DNA of 48,448 nucleotides from positions 1-48,448 of the forward strand of contig JAGLDP010000099.1 in assembly GCA_023145515.1 (NCBI GenBank), in the 5' to 3' direction. This document shows, one piece after another, positions 1 to 8,671 of the stretch (position 1 is its first letter; the number at the start of each line of letters is the position of its first letter). Position numbers and translations under genes: made by a program. The notes beneath the pieces were generated by a model that saw only the letters and a list, made by a program, of their open reading frames with translations, was not told where the DNA came from and made no database searches. Source of the stretch: Bacteroidales bacterium (lineage in GTDB: Bacteria > Bacteroidota > Bacteroidia > Bacteroidales > UBA12481).

Positions 1-504
1 GCGCTTATTGTCGTTTACCTTTATAAGGGTTTTGGAGCGTTTTTGGTGGCCGTCTTCAAGAATTATTCGGCCGGTGGGCTTGACAAGACGGTGTAATTCG
101 TTGAGGAATTCATTGGGTTGTGAAATCAGGTGAAAGGCGTCCAACACAAAGATAACATCTGCTTTGCTTTCCTGAATGGCTGCAAAATACCGATTGGCTT
201 TGACCGGGTAAACGTTGGTTAGCTTTTTTCTTTTGGCCAGTCTTGTAACACATTTGTATGCCAGTTCGTGAATATCAACAGCATAAACTCGTCCATCCGG
301 TCCAACCAGACTACTGGCTTTTTTTACATATCTGCCGGGGCCGCAACCGTAATCGATAACTATATCTCCCTGGTGGATTCCAAAAGAGTTGAGTATGTTG
401 GCAGGGGAAATAAACAGGTCCCTGAATTTCATACTCAGTTTCATGAGCTGAAAAGCCCATTTAGGCATGTGTTCACGATGGGGAAGTGCAATTGTTGATT
501 CCAT
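1..504 (-). CDS. Class I SAM-dependent methyltransferase, C-terminus beyond window
   Basis: Reading leftwards from an ATG at 504, the frame stays open for 168 codons to the window edge, so the protein is truncated there. A SAM-binding motif I is visible as DYGCGPG at residues 51-57, followed about 20 residues later by an acidic AVDIHE segment (motif II) and, further on, DVIFVLDAFH and a KPTGRIILED strand. These are the usual landmarks of a UbiE/Methyltransf_11-type Rossmann fold. The substrate cannot be read from the sequence; the family modifies quinones, small molecules or proteins in the cytoplasm. It lies about 100 bases downstream of the SpoU methyltransferase gene on the same strand. 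The family call is good; the specific function is unknown. Confidence 0.75.
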   Translation of the reverse strand, partial: MESTIALPHREHMPKWAFQLMKLSMKFRDLFISPANILNSFGIHQGDIVIDYGCGPGRYVKKASSLVGPDGRVYAVDIHELAYKCVTRLAKRKKLTNVYPVKANRYFAAIQESKADVIFVLDAFHLISQPNEFLNELHRLVKPTGRIILEDGHQKRSKTLIKVNDNKR

Positions 505-603
505 AATGACAAGGTTTTAGGAACCAAAAAAGGTACGAAAAAAAATGTAATTACCCTATTCGTATCTCAGACAATAGAATGTCAACAGACCTTACAAGTC
601 GAA

Positions 604-1116
604 TCAGGCAAGTTTTCGTGTAATACTATATAAAACAACTGCCAGGGCATTGCTCACGTTCATGCTTGAGTTTCTGCCAAAGAATGGAATATGGAATGCT
701 TTATCAGAGATGTTAAGTACATGTTGACTGATACCATTCATCTCTGAACCTACAACTATGACAAACTTTTGATCTGGTAATACTTCCATTTCTTGAACTG
801 GCCTGCTTTTATCAGTGATTTCAAGAGCAATGATTTGATAGCCTTCTGCTTTCAGTTTTGAAATTTCAGCTTCCAAATCCGGTGTCTGACTATGTGAAAC
901 CCATTGGTGAGTGGAACGGGAAACCTGTTTTACCTTTCTGCCGGAAGTTATCACGCCTTCTCCTCCAAAAATGATTTTTTCTACACCAAAAGCATCAGCA
1001 AGGCGAAAAATTGCTCCGATGTTGGCAGGAAGAGTAATTCCATCGCATAATACCATTATTGGAAAGGTTTGGGGCGAGATGGGGGTTTCGGTATTGCTTA
1101 CTGGTTTTATATACAT
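604..1116 (-). CDS. SpoU/TrmH-family RNA 2'-O-methyltransferase
   Basis: The 170-residue protein carries all three SPOUT motifs: NIGAIFR at residues 32-38, VVGSEMNGIS at 121-130 and IPFFGRNSSMNVSNALAVV from about 143. These form the trefoil-knot SAM site used by enzymes that 2'-O-methylate ribose in tRNA or rRNA. Its length matches compact TrmL/TrmH-like members without a separate RNA-binding domain. Which RNA and position it modifies cannot be told from sequence. The ATG at 1116 lies 33 bases after the AlkD-like gene, so the two are probably co-transcribed. Plus-strand frames over this gene are shadows. Confidence 0.88.
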   Translation of the reverse strand: MYIKPVSNTETPISPQTFPIMVLCDGITLPANIGAIFRLADAFGVEKIIFGGEGVITSGRKVKQVSRSTHQWVSHSQTPDLEAEISKLKAEGYQIIALEITDKSRPVQEMEVLPDQKFVIVVGSEMNGISQHVLNISDKAFHIPFFGRNSSMNVSNALAVVLYSITRKLA

Positions 1117-1149
1117 TCGCGAATCTACGAATCATATGCGAATCGGCCT

Positions 1150-1869
1150 CTACAGTATCGGGTTTTTCAACCCTGTATTGACTTTGTTCCAAACCTCGCG
1201 GCGGACTCTGCCGTGCAATCTGTCATTATATTCTTCCATAAAATCGATTACTGAATTCCGGTCTGTTTTAGTTAATTCACGAAGTGCCCAACTCAGGGCC
1301 TTGTTGATCATGTCGTGATGATCATCCATGAGTTTCATGCAAATCATGAGGGTCTTTTCTGTGTTTCCGGTACCTCCTCTGGCTTTTTGATTCCATCCAA
1401 GAGTGGCTACCAGGGCTTGTCTTCTAATCCAGAAGTTTGATGATTCAGTTTTGTTAAGTATCTCAAGGTCAGTAATAATACCTAGCCGCCAGGCTACTCC
1501 GAGAATATATGAAGAGTACGTATCTACTGAAACCCAATTATCCTGATTGTGATCCAATTGCTCCACATCAAGCATGCTGAGATGGGGTAGCAATTTTTTA
1601 TTCTTCTCTAATAATTCATATCCAATTTGCTGACATTCAAAGATATCGGTATGAACCAGGTCTTTCGAAAATTGGATATTTTGTTTTGGATTAAAATGCT
1701 TGATTTCCGGCTTAAGTTGTTTTATAACTATTTTTACATCAGGATTAATAACGCCAATAACCTTCATTTTGGTGGGGTAATAGGTTTTGGCCAATTCTTT
1801 CCTTTCATGATTGGCAAGGGAATTCAGGGCTTCAATTGTTTCGGTAATTAATTCGGATGAGGATTTCAT
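1150..1869 (-). CDS. AlkD-like DNA alkylation repair protein (HEAT-like repeats)
   Basis: The 239-residue all-helical protein resembles the AlkC/AlkD DNA glycosylase superfamily (PF08713). Typical features are a helix with SSNFWIRRQALVATLG (about residues 143-158), and the end segment ALSWALRELTKTDRNSVIDF, which corresponds to the conserved IGWALREYAKTDP-type motif of AlkD proteins. Known members remove alkylated bases such as 3- or 7-methylpurines without base flipping. The N-terminal part is less typical, so activity is inferred. It is the first gene of a likely operon with the RNA methyltransferase. Its ATG is abutted upstream by an octamer repeat tract (1872-1910), leaving no recognisable promoter. 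Confidence 0.8.
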   Translation of the reverse strand: MKSSSELITETIEALNSLANHERKELAKTYYPTKMKVIGVINPDVKIVIKQLKPEIKHFNPKQNIQFSKDLVHTDIFECQQIGYELLEKNKKLLPHLSMLDVEQLDHNQDNWVSVDTYSSYILGVAWRLGIITDLEILNKTESSNFWIRRQALVATLGWNQKARGGTGNTEKTLMICMKLMDDHHDMINKALSWALRELTKTDRNSVIDFMEEYNDRLHGRVRREVWNKVNTGLKNPIL

Positions 1870-1871
1870 TG

Positions 1872-1910
1872 GGTACTTGGTTTATTGGTTACTTGGTTGA
1901 TTGGTTACTT
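1872..1910. repeat. Octamer tandem repeat (GGTTACTT/GGTTGATT)
   Basis: Five phased units read GGTACTT, GGTTTATT, GGTTACTT, GGTTGATT and GGTTACTT. The tract starts three bases upstream of the alkD-like ATG and is followed by a short CTCCT pentamer run, so the whole 64-base intergenic space is simple sequence. It resembles the tandem tracts at 20050, 21779, 45669 and 46347. Confidence 0.8.
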
Positions 1911-1920
1911 GTACTCACCT

Positions 1921-1935
1921 CTCCTCTCCTCTCCT
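1921..1935. repeat. CTCCT pentamer run overlapping a stop codon
   Basis: Three perfect CTCCT units, with a related CACCT just before. The last unit overlaps the stop codon (plus-strand CTA at 1934-1936) of the six-hairpin glycosidase-like gene. Confidence 0.75.
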
Positions 1936-3979
1936 AAATTGCTCCTAATTCCATCAGCATTGCTCCGGCATTCAGAAAATGAGCTGTTATCCAGAATACT
2001 GTCCAGGTTTCCAGATAATTGCCACGACGTTCATATACCGGCTTATCCTTCCAGTTTATTTGTATATAGTTTGTTTGGTACGGCTGTTCACCCTGACTTC
2101 CATATGGGTCAATTAATTGTCCGCAACTTCTGAACATCAGCTCTGCAGTTTTTAAATATTTTTCCTTATCCAGGGCTTTCCCTAATTTGTAAATGTAGGG
2201 CGCAATGAGCACACCATAAACATCTATATGCATATTTTGAACAGAAACTGCTGTCCAGCCTCTGGTTCTAAAATTATGATCGGTTAATCTACCCGGGGGA
2301 AGTGGAATATCCCATACAACAGTATAGGTCAGGCAGACATCTCCGGCATGCTTTGCCCATTTCAGATATTTGGTATTGCCGGTAATTTCATATAGGTCAA
2401 TGAAGCCTTGCAGAGCAGCATATGCGCCTTCCTTATCTTCACAACTGGCGTCAAGAGTCCCTCCCCAATAAACCTCATTCATATTCAGATACAGACCAGC
2501 ATAAAAGTCAGCTGCTTTTTCAGCTGCTTTTAAATACAATTTATTATCAAAAATCTTTGATGCATGAGCTAAAGGAGCAATAAAGAAGCCTTCATTGGTA
2601 GATTCTGGATTCCAGTCTGTTGATAGTATTCTGGCTGCATGAAAATCAGCAGCCTTAATTAAAAAATCAGTCCATTTATCCCTGTCCAGATCTGAGTCTG
2701 CAGCAACCCGAATGGCATTACACATGTTTAGCATGGCTTGTCCCTGGCTTAGCCATTCTGGTCTGTGATTCATGAACCATTCCTTTTTATCGACATTGTA
2801 CCAAGTGTAGAAGCCCGATTCGTAAAATCCAGTTGTTGAAAGGAAATCGAGTGATTTTTGAATTTTATTGAAAGAATGATCTATAGAGTATTTCTGCCCC
2901 AGTACTTGATATGCATAACCTGGAGCCATAGCCTGACCACACCACCCCAGAACAAAATAATTCTGGTTAGGATATTTCTTGAAACCAGCATAATCTACAC
3001 CTTCTCTATATCTTGATTCTGAGAAATTAATTTTTGCTTGTAAAATTTCATCAAATGTTGGTAAACCGCTCATATCCCATGGATGGAAGATATCAAGAGA
3101 GGATTCAACAGCATACTGAAAACCGCTACCTTTTTCAAGACCTGAAAAGCCTTCCAGATAGAAAGTCTTCTCAATTATGGTTCCGGGCGGCAAATTGATC
3201 CAGGCCTCATCATATTTTTCCATCATATCTCTACCCTGAAAGGCTTTTATTACACTTTTTTGTCCGTTAAAGGCAACAGGTCCTGAATAAAGGCAAAGAT
3301 CAGTGCTTTCTTGGTAGTTAATTATTCCAATTGACCACCATTGGTCTTTTTTATTGCCGAAAGGAACCGGACTTGGCAGACTGTGAAGAGCAACCGTTTG
3401 TGTCTTTTGTTCATCTCCCCATTCCCTCGATACAAATGGCATTGGGAAACGATGTTCCTCAAAAAAGGCAAACTCCTCTTTTTTGCCTCTGAATACCGGA
3501 GTGTTTTTACTCCTTTCTCCTGCCGGGTTTCCGTAATATAGGATTCCAGGCATCAAAACGCGCTTATTAATCTCTTGACTCCGGAAGCGTACAGTAAGAG
3601 TCATCTCTTTTAATGTATCTGCACCTGTCCATTCCCATCGTCTTGTGCATTTGACCCGGCCATTTTGTATACTATAAGCATCCCTAAGCTTAAGAACGCC
3701 TGTATTTATCTGTGTTGAACCGTGGAGTATTGTATGTCCGTTAATTTGTTCCATTGAATCCGCATGAATGTGTTGCCAGTCAGATGGCCATGAATTACTC
3801 CAGCTAGTGCCGACTGACCACAATCCTTCTTTGGGTGATTCGAGCAATACAGAACCGGATTCAATAATTTGAACAGATTTATTTCCCTGATTATCTGCAA
3901 TCTGAATTATATTTTGTCCATATAAAAATTGACCTGATAAGATAATGCCAACAAGACATTGGCTGAACAGTTTTTTCAT
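1934..3979 (-). CDS. Secreted six-hairpin glycosidase-like protein
   Basis: The 681-residue protein starts with a signal peptide (MKKLFSQCLVGIILSGQFLYGQ, cut near residue 21). The N-terminal 300 residues are beta-rich. From about residue 340 it is helical, with repeated aromatic and acidic segments such as FYESGFYTWYN, RPEWLSQGQAMLNM, NEGFFIAPLAHA, EGAYAALQGFIDLYE and NMHIDVYGVLIAPYIYKLG. This pattern is that of an (alpha/alpha)6 barrel as found in many glycosidases, lyases and C5-epimerases. The GH or PL family cannot be assigned by eye, and no catalytic pair was pinned down. It probably acts in the periplasm or at the surface on a carbohydrate, consistent with the nearby sulfatases and GH43-like gene. 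An alternative is a polysaccharide epimerase or lyase. Confidence 0.6.
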   Translation of the reverse strand: MKKLFSQCLVGIILSGQFLYGQNIIQIADNQGNKSVQIIESGSVLLESPKEGLWSVGTSWSNSWPSDWQHIHADSMEQINGHTILHGSTQINTGVLKLRDAYSIQNGRVKCTRRWEWTGADTLKEMTLTVRFRSQEINKRVLMPGILYYGNPAGERSKNTPVFRGKKEEFAFFEEHRFPMPFVSREWGDEQKTQTVALHSLPSPVPFGNKKDQWWSIGIINYQESTDLCLYSGPVAFNGQKSVIKAFQGRDMMEKYDEAWINLPPGTIIEKTFYLEGFSGLEKGSGFQYAVESSLDIFHPWDMSGLPTFDEILQAKINFSESRYREGVDYAGFKKYPNQNYFVLGWCGQAMAPGYAYQVLGQKYSIDHSFNKIQKSLDFLSTTGFYESGFYTWYNVDKKEWFMNHRPEWLSQGQAMLNMCNAIRVAADSDLDRDKWTDFLIKAADFHAARILSTDWNPESTNEGFFIAPLAHASKIFDNKLYLKAAEKAADFYAGLYLNMNEVYWGGTLDASCEDKEGAYAALQGFIDLYEITGNTKYLKWAKHAGDVCLTYTVVWDIPLPPGRLTDHNFRTRGWTAVSVQNMHIDVYGVLIAPYIYKLGKALDKEKYLKTAELMFRSCGQLIDPYGSQGEQPYQTNYIQINWKDKPVYERRGNYLETWTVFWITAHFLNAGAMLMELGAI

Positions 3980-4042
3980 GCTATTATAATTTGAAATATA
4001 AAGATAATCGGAAATATGGAAATTGGCTATGCCAGGTGGATG

Positions 4043-5569
4043 TTAGCCAGAGGGATTTAATGGGATTGTAAACCAGAATTCTGAACCATGACCTTCCTCT
4101 GAAATCACACCGATCTCACCATCCATAAGCTCCACCAGACTTCTGCAAATAGCTAGTCCAAGACCAGTGCCACCAAATTTGCGATCAAGACTCTCATGAG
4201 CTTGCCTGAATCTTTCGAAGATGAGTGTTGTGTTTTTTGCTTTTATTCCTGGTCCGTTATCTTTTACAAAAATTCTTATTTGTTTATGCCCTGCTAATTC
4301 TGCTCCTAATGATATTTTACCCCTGCTTGAGAACTTGAAAGCATTATCAATAAGGTTTCTAATGATTTGAATAAGCCTTTCTTTGTCAAGAATATAACTT
4401 CGGTCAAAATGGTCGGGTATTGTATCAATTGTAAACTCATAGTTGCTGGATACTTCTGGGTCAAGATCATCTTTGATATCAATAAAACCCTCAATAATTG
4501 ACTTAATGTTATGGGTGTGTAGGTTTAAAACGAGTTGTTTTGTTTCTAGCTTCGAGATATCAAAAATGTTAGAAATAATATCGAGCAGTTGATTTGAACT
4601 CTTTCTGATGATTCCGATAAACATGCGCTTTTCTTCATGATCGATTTGATTATCACCCACTAATTCTGCAAATCCCAGAATGGCATTGAGAGGTGTTCGG
4701 ATTTCATGCGACATGTTGGCCAGGAATGATGATTTTAATCTATCGCTTTCCTCGGCTTGATTTTTGGCTCTCTTCAAGTCATCCAGGATTGTTACGTGCT
4801 CAGAAATATCCCGGGTGATACCCATAATTCCAATTGGAGTATTATTGTTGTTGCGGATGAAGCTCATGGATTGTTCTGTCCAGATCTGACTGCCATCTTT
4901 CTTGTACTCACGCATTTGAAAGCGTCTGCTCCTGCCGGGATCACTATTAGGATCTTTCTCTTTTTCCAACTCCTCCCGTAAATTCTCTATGGCCTTCTTG
5001 ATATCATCACGATGAGCTGTTTGTGTTGGAGTAAGCTGAAGCGCCTCTTCCACAGTATATCCCTTTACCCGATAAACAGAAGGAGATAAATAGGTGTACC
5101 TGAATCTCATATCACGCATCCATATTATGTCTTCTGTGTTATTAGCAATAAATTGTAATCTATCTTCTGCATCTTTGCGGGCAGTTTCAGAATCTATCCA
5201 TTCTGATAAATCACGTATTACTGCGAGAACTAGATTTTTCTTACCATATTCAAATCGTGTTAGTGTAACTTCAGCAGGGAAATCTTCACCCGAAAATCGC
5301 CTGTGTGTCCAGTCGAACTTGATAAATCCTTTTTCAAAGCATTCAAAGATCAGTTTTTTTGCTTTTTCTTTTGAATTACTTCCGTCAGTCTGTAGTGGAG
5401 GCGAAAGCTCAGCTGGATGACTTGATAATATCTGGATGGGTGATTCTGCCTTTAATATTCTCAGACAAGCAGGATTGCATTGGACAATACTATCTTCGTC
5501 AAGGATGAGCACTGCATCATCTGATAGTTCAAATAGGGTCTTGTAAAGTGAAAAATGCTGATCTAACAT
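4043..5569 (-). CDS. PAS-PAS sensor histidine kinase
   Basis: The frame is open from 5614, but the first 15 residues look non-conserved, and the ATG at 5569 (MLDQHFSLYK) lies directly before the first PAS domain, so that start is preferred. Numbered from 5614: PAS 1 about 20-140, PAS 2 with its PAC tail about 150-285, a HisKA segment with phospho-acceptor H303 (FLANMSHEIRTPLNAILG), and HATPase_c with N box RLIQIIRNLIDNAFKFSS, G1 DNGPGI and G2 FGGTGLGLAI. There is no transmembrane segment and no receiver domain, so it is a soluble kinase whose response regulator is encoded elsewhere. Both PAS domains could sense a ligand or redox state. No partner regulator is adjacent. Confidence 0.9.
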   Translation of the reverse strand: MLDQHFSLYKTLFELSDDAVLILDEDSIVQCNPACLRILKAESPIQILSSHPAELSPPLQTDGSNSKEKAKKLIFECFEKGFIKFDWTHRRFSGEDFPAEVTLTRFEYGKKNLVLAVIRDLSEWIDSETARKDAEDRLQFIANNTEDIIWMRDMRFRYTYLSPSVYRVKGYTVEEALQLTPTQTAHRDDIKKAIENLREELEKEKDPNSDPGRSRRFQMREYKKDGSQIWTEQSMSFIRNNNNTPIGIMGITRDISEHVTILDDLKRAKNQAEESDRLKSSFLANMSHEIRTPLNAILGFAELVGDNQIDHEEKRMFIGIIRKSSNQLLDIISNIFDISKLETKQLVLNLHTHNIKSIIEGFIDIKDDLDPEVSSNYEFTIDTIPDHFDRSYILDKERLIQIIRNLIDNAFKFSSRGKISLGAELAGHKQIRIFVKDNGPGIKAKNTTLIFERFRQAHESLDRKFGGTGLGLAICRSLVELMDGEIGVISEEGHGSEFWFTIPLNPSG

Positions 5570-5751
5570 ATCGTTGTTTTTCCAAAGCAAGCTTGAAAGT
5601 AAGGTGCAATACATGTTATCTCAAATATTTCAGCAAATTTTTGACGAATGAACCCCTTTCCTGAGGTTTAGCCCATGGAATACTGCCAATTGTTGTCTGA
5701 CTATAGAGGTAATTGTTGCAGGGTTCTTATTTGGTTTCTTATATTGATGCG

Positions 5752-6171
5752 ATGAAAATACTTGTATTATGCACCGGAAATTCCTGTCGGAGCCAAATGG
5801 CTCACGGATTTCTTCAATCTTTTGACCATGGTCTGGTGGTCAGATCTGCCGGAACCGAAGCATCAGGCAGATTGAATCAAAAAGCTGTGGAGGTGATGAA
5901 AGAAATAGGAATCGATATTGCTCATCATACTTCTGATCCGGTAGACAAGTACCTTAACGAAGATTGGGATTATGTTATAACAGTTTGCGGCGGTGCTAAT
6001 GAAAATTGTCCGGTCTTTCCAGGAAAAGTTACTCATCGCCTCCATATAGGTTTCGAAGATCCGTCAGATGCAATAGGATCTGAAGGTTATATTTGGGGAG
6101 AATTCAGGAGGATAAGAGATTTGATTCAGAATGAATTTTCTAAGCTCTATAATAAGAAGATAGTCAATTAA
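5752..6171 (+). CDS. arsC: Arsenate reductase, thioredoxin-dependent LMW-PTP type
   Basis: The P-loop CTGNSCRS sits near the N-terminus, giving the CX5R active site of low-molecular-weight phosphatases. A second cysteine pair, CGGANENC, has the seven-residue spacing of the Cys82-Cys89 redox relay in Staphylococcus/Bacillus ArsC, followed by PVFPG. The enzyme reduces arsenate to arsenite with thioredoxin. The frame is open from 5713, but the ATG at 5752 (MKILVLCTGNSCRS) fits the family start and gives 139 residues. No arsenite exporter or ArsR gene lies next to it. The gene converges on crcB, with 18 bases between the stop codons. Confidence 0.9.
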   Translation: MKILVLCTGNSCRSQMAHGFLQSFDHGLVVRSAGTEASGRLNQKAVEVMKEIGIDIAHHTSDPVDKYLNEDWDYVITVCGGANENCPVFPGKVTHRLHIGFEDPSDAIGSEGYIWGEFRRIRDLIQNEFSKLYNKKIVN

Positions 6172-6177
6172 AAGAAA

Positions 6178-6191
6178 AAAGCACAAGCTTT
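6178..6191. terminator. Weak hairpin between convergent arsC and crcB
   Basis: AAAGC pairs with GCTTT around an ACAA loop, with an A-run before it and TTTA after. The short, AT-rich stem overlaps the last base of the crcB stop region. It could serve both convergent genes, but it is weak. Confidence 0.3.
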
Positions 6192-6573
6192 ATCGAATAA
6201 CGGAGGTAGCAATATAATGACCAACAAAGATCGCCAGGACTCCTAGAAATATCGTTGATGTAACATACAGGAAGTTCTGCGTGTAGGCTTCCTGCTGAAA
6301 TAGTTTTAAATTATCAAGGGCGAAAGCAGAGAAGGTGGTGAACCCGCCACAAAAGCCAACAAGAAGAAAAAGAGAAAGAGTTTCAGGTATCAGGTTTGTT
6401 TTTTCAGAAATTCCAAACAGAATTCCTGCTAGAAAACTGCCGGCAATATTGACAGCCAATGTTCCCCATGGCAATCCTGAAGCCTGAGGATTTTCAAAAT
6501 ACTTAAAAATCAAAAAGCGCAGTACACTACCTGCAAACCCACCTGAACCTACAGCAAGAATTAATTTTGTCAT
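6190..6573 (-). CDS. crcB: CrcB/Fluc fluoride channel
   Basis: The protein shows the Fluc signatures: GGFAGSVLRF near the N-terminus, GTLAVNIAGSFLAGILFG in the middle and GFCGGFTTFSAFALDN with the conserved TTFS turn, all within four hydrophobic segments. Fluc proteins dimerise antiparallel in the inner membrane and export fluoride passively. The frame opens with a TTG at 6585; the ATG at 6573 (MTKLILAVGSGG) best matches the family start, and the ATG at 6582 is also possible. A promoter-like element lies at 6598-6605. No fluoride riboswitch was seen upstream. Only one crcB copy is present here, which suggests a homodimer. Confidence 0.93.
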   Translation of the reverse strand: MTKLILAVGSGGFAGSVLRFLIFKYFENPQASGLPWGTLAVNIAGSFLAGILFGISEKTNLIPETLSLFLLVGFCGGFTTFSAFALDNLKLFQQEAYTQNFLYVTSTIFLGVLAIFVGHYIATSVIR

Positions 6574-6597
6574 ACTGAGCATCAATTAATTAAGGCG

Positions 6598-6630
6598 CAA
6601 AGATAATAGAAGTTTTAATTCTCTATTCAA
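6598..6630 (-). promoter_or_regulatory. Bacteroidota-type promoter for crcB
   Basis: On the minus strand TATCTTTG (6598-6605) matches the TAnnTTTG -7 element. A TTG lies 22 bases upstream (6628-6630), slightly far for the -33 element. Initiation would be about 10-15 bases before the crcB start. Confidence 0.5.
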
Positions 6631-6716
6631 TCTGCTACATAACAGTTGACGATTCAGGATTCTTATGATTAAAACTCCTAAATTGAACTATTAATTAATC
6701 TAAGCCTCTAACTATC

Positions 6717-8657
6717 ATGATTTCACAAAAAACATTCATCAGGAGGTTCCTTTTTTTGAGCTGCATATTTCTGAGCCTCGGGGCCTTAGAAATAGCCAGT
6801 GCACAAAAGGTGCCTATTTCATTTGATCAGTTTCATGGGTATACCGGAACAGAAAAGTATCTAAAATCTGTAGCTAAGGCCTACCCTGAAATAACGGAGC
6901 TTAAAATAATCGGACAGTCAGAAATGGGGCGTCAGATTTATGTTCTAGTTGTCAGTAATCGTAGCATAGGAACATCCCTTGATCGTTTTGTGCAATTGCA
7001 AAACAAGAGAAAGGAAAATGTGAGGAATGTTAATCCAATGGAGAATCACCAGACTAAGCCAGGGCAATGGATTTGTGCCTCTACTCATGGAAATGAATAC
7101 ACCGGTACTGAGGTGTGTCTATATATTATTGATAAACTGCTTGCGGGATATGAGACAGATGATGACTTAACGGATATTGTTAATAATCAAAGCTTTTACA
7201 TTTGTCCGATTGTCAACCCTGATGGCGTTTATAATAGCGTTGAGAAGGGTATTCCTCAAAGGAGTAATTCACTTCTGAAGGATGATGATGGAGATGGAAA
7301 AATAAATGAAGATGGTCCTGATGACCTGAATGGCGATGGAGTGATTACATGGTTCAGATATAAAGATAAGAAAGGCCGGTATGTAATTGATGATCAAGAC
7401 CCAAGAGTGATGGTGCGGGCTAGCAGGAATGCTAAAACAGAGAAAGAACGATGGTCGATGATCCTTGAGGATAAAGACAATGATGGGGATGGTAAATACG
7501 GAGAGGATGGCGAAAGTGGTTTTGATCTTAACCGTAACTTCCCCGAAGGCTGGTTTACAAAGGATGGATACCAGGGAGGAACTGGCAAATATCCAACATC
7601 AGCTCCTGAAACAAGGGCGCTGGCTGAGTTTTTTACTAATCATAAGAATATTCACCAGGCACAGTTTCTCCATACATCCGGAGGCTTTACTTACAGACCA
7701 ATGGGTTCATCAGGAGATAACAGTATGCATCCAAACGATATTGCAGTTTATGACTATATCCTAGGGAAAAAATACGTGGAAATAATGGGTGCTGATGTGC
7801 CAAAAGCATGGCTGTATCCTGATTCACTAAGTGCCTATAAAAAGGAATTGGCCGAAAAATCTAAAAACAAGTACGCTATAAAACGCGGCTATGAACTGCC
7901 AAGAACCTGGAAAGTTTCATATAACGAGCAGCAAAATAAGGGATATGGTTACGGATTGCAGGCCGACTGGGCATATATGCAAGAAGGTGTGTTTTCTCTT
8001 ACAACTGAATTGTTTAATTATCGTACCGATCTGCCCGGACATAAATTCGAAGGAAAAAATGCTTATGCAGAGTATCAGCGTGCAGCCATAAAGTATCAAG
8101 AGGATAATTTTGGCGGTAAGCTTTTTAAAGAATGGAAAAGCTTCAAGCATCCTAAATATGGTGAGGGTGAAATTGGCGGATGGTTACCTCAGTATGGAAG
8201 CAATAATCCTTTTCCGGGAGAAGCTTTGCTGAAGATTTGTGAGAATCACTGGCAGTTTGAAAAATTCAGAGCAAAACTGATGCCCCGTGTTGCTATTGTT
8301 TCAGCAAGTGGTAAGGTGCTTGATAAGGTGGGTAAATATAAAATCGTTGAGGTAACAGCAAAGGTTGAAAATACCGGACAGCTGGCTACTCATCTAGGTA
8401 ATGGAGCCAAGCTAGCAATGAATCGAGTGGATGTTGTATGGCTGATCGGTCAGAGAGATAAACTGACTTTCCTTCAGGGAGCAACCTGGCAGAAGGTTGG
8501 GGTGCTTGGTGGAAAAGCAAAGATCCCAACGCAATCCAAAGGCAAGAACTCGGCTGAAGTGAAATGGATTGTAAAGGTTCAGGGTAACACAGCGCTTAAA
8601 GTAGTGTTGTCTTCGCAAAAAGGAGGGACAGTAGTTAAAGATGTTGACATTAAATAA
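6717..8657 (+). CDS. Secreted M14 zinc carboxypeptidase with internal DxDxDG loops
   Basis: The 646-residue protein has a signal peptide (cut near residue 29). M14 landmarks are HGNE (H124, E127) as the first zinc ligands, NPDG near 168, LNRNFPEGW near 271-279, a likely third zinc ligand H319 in FLHTSGG, and the catalytic glutamate in TTELFNYR (about E431). Between NPDG and NRN lie two acidic segments, DDDGDGKINEDG (about 189-200) with DLNGDG, and DKDNDGDGKYGEDG (about 252-265). These look like EF-hand or dockerin calcium loops inserted in the catalytic domain. A beta-rich C-terminal region follows residue 530. It should remove C-terminal residues from peptides outside the cytoplasm. A paralogue follows immediately. 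Confidence 0.87.
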   Translation: MISQKTFIRRFLFLSCIFLSLGALEIASAQKVPISFDQFHGYTGTEKYLKSVAKAYPEITELKIIGQSEMGRQIYVLVVSNRSIGTSLDRFVQLQNKRKENVRNVNPMENHQTKPGQWICASTHGNEYTGTEVCLYIIDKLLAGYETDDDLTDIVNNQSFYICPIVNPDGVYNSVEKGIPQRSNSLLKDDDGDGKINEDGPDDLNGDGVITWFRYKDKKGRYVIDDQDPRVMVRASRNAKTEKERWSMILEDKDNDGDGKYGEDGESGFDLNRNFPEGWFTKDGYQGGTGKYPTSAPETRALAEFFTNHKNIHQAQFLHTSGGFTYRPMGSSGDNSMHPNDIAVYDYILGKKYVEIMGADVPKAWLYPDSLSAYKKELAEKSKNKYAIKRGYELPRTWKVSYNEQQNKGYGYGLQADWAYMQEGVFSLTTELFNYRTDLPGHKFEGKNAYAEYQRAAIKYQEDNFGGKLFKEWKSFKHPKYGEGEIGGWLPQYGSNNPFPGEALLKICENHWQFEKFRAKLMPRVAIVSASGKVLDKVGKYKIVEVTAKVENTGQLATHLGNGAKLAMNRVDVVWLIGQRDKLTFLQGATWQKVGVLGGKAKIPTQSKGKNSAEVKWIVKVQGNTALKVVLSSQKGGTVVKDVDIK

Positions 8658-8658
8658 T

Positions 8659-8664
8659 GGGAGG
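8659..8664 (+). promoter_or_regulatory. Shine-Dalgarno site deciding the start of the second M14 gene
   Basis: GGGAGG ends seven bases before the ATG at 8672. This is unusually strong for Bacteroidota and favours 8672 over the ATG at 8657, which overlaps the preceding stop codon. Confidence 0.6.
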
Positions 8665-8671
8665 ACTAATC

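Noticed and set aside
911-1318. 135-codon plus-strand frame
   Set aside because: Lies antisense across the end of the AlkD-like gene and the start of the SpoU gene, both with strong family motifs; its translation has no recognisable features.
6574-6716. Fluoride riboswitch upstream of crcB
   Set aside because: No conserved pseudoknot-like elements were seen; a promoter-like element lies too near the start to leave room for the aptamer.
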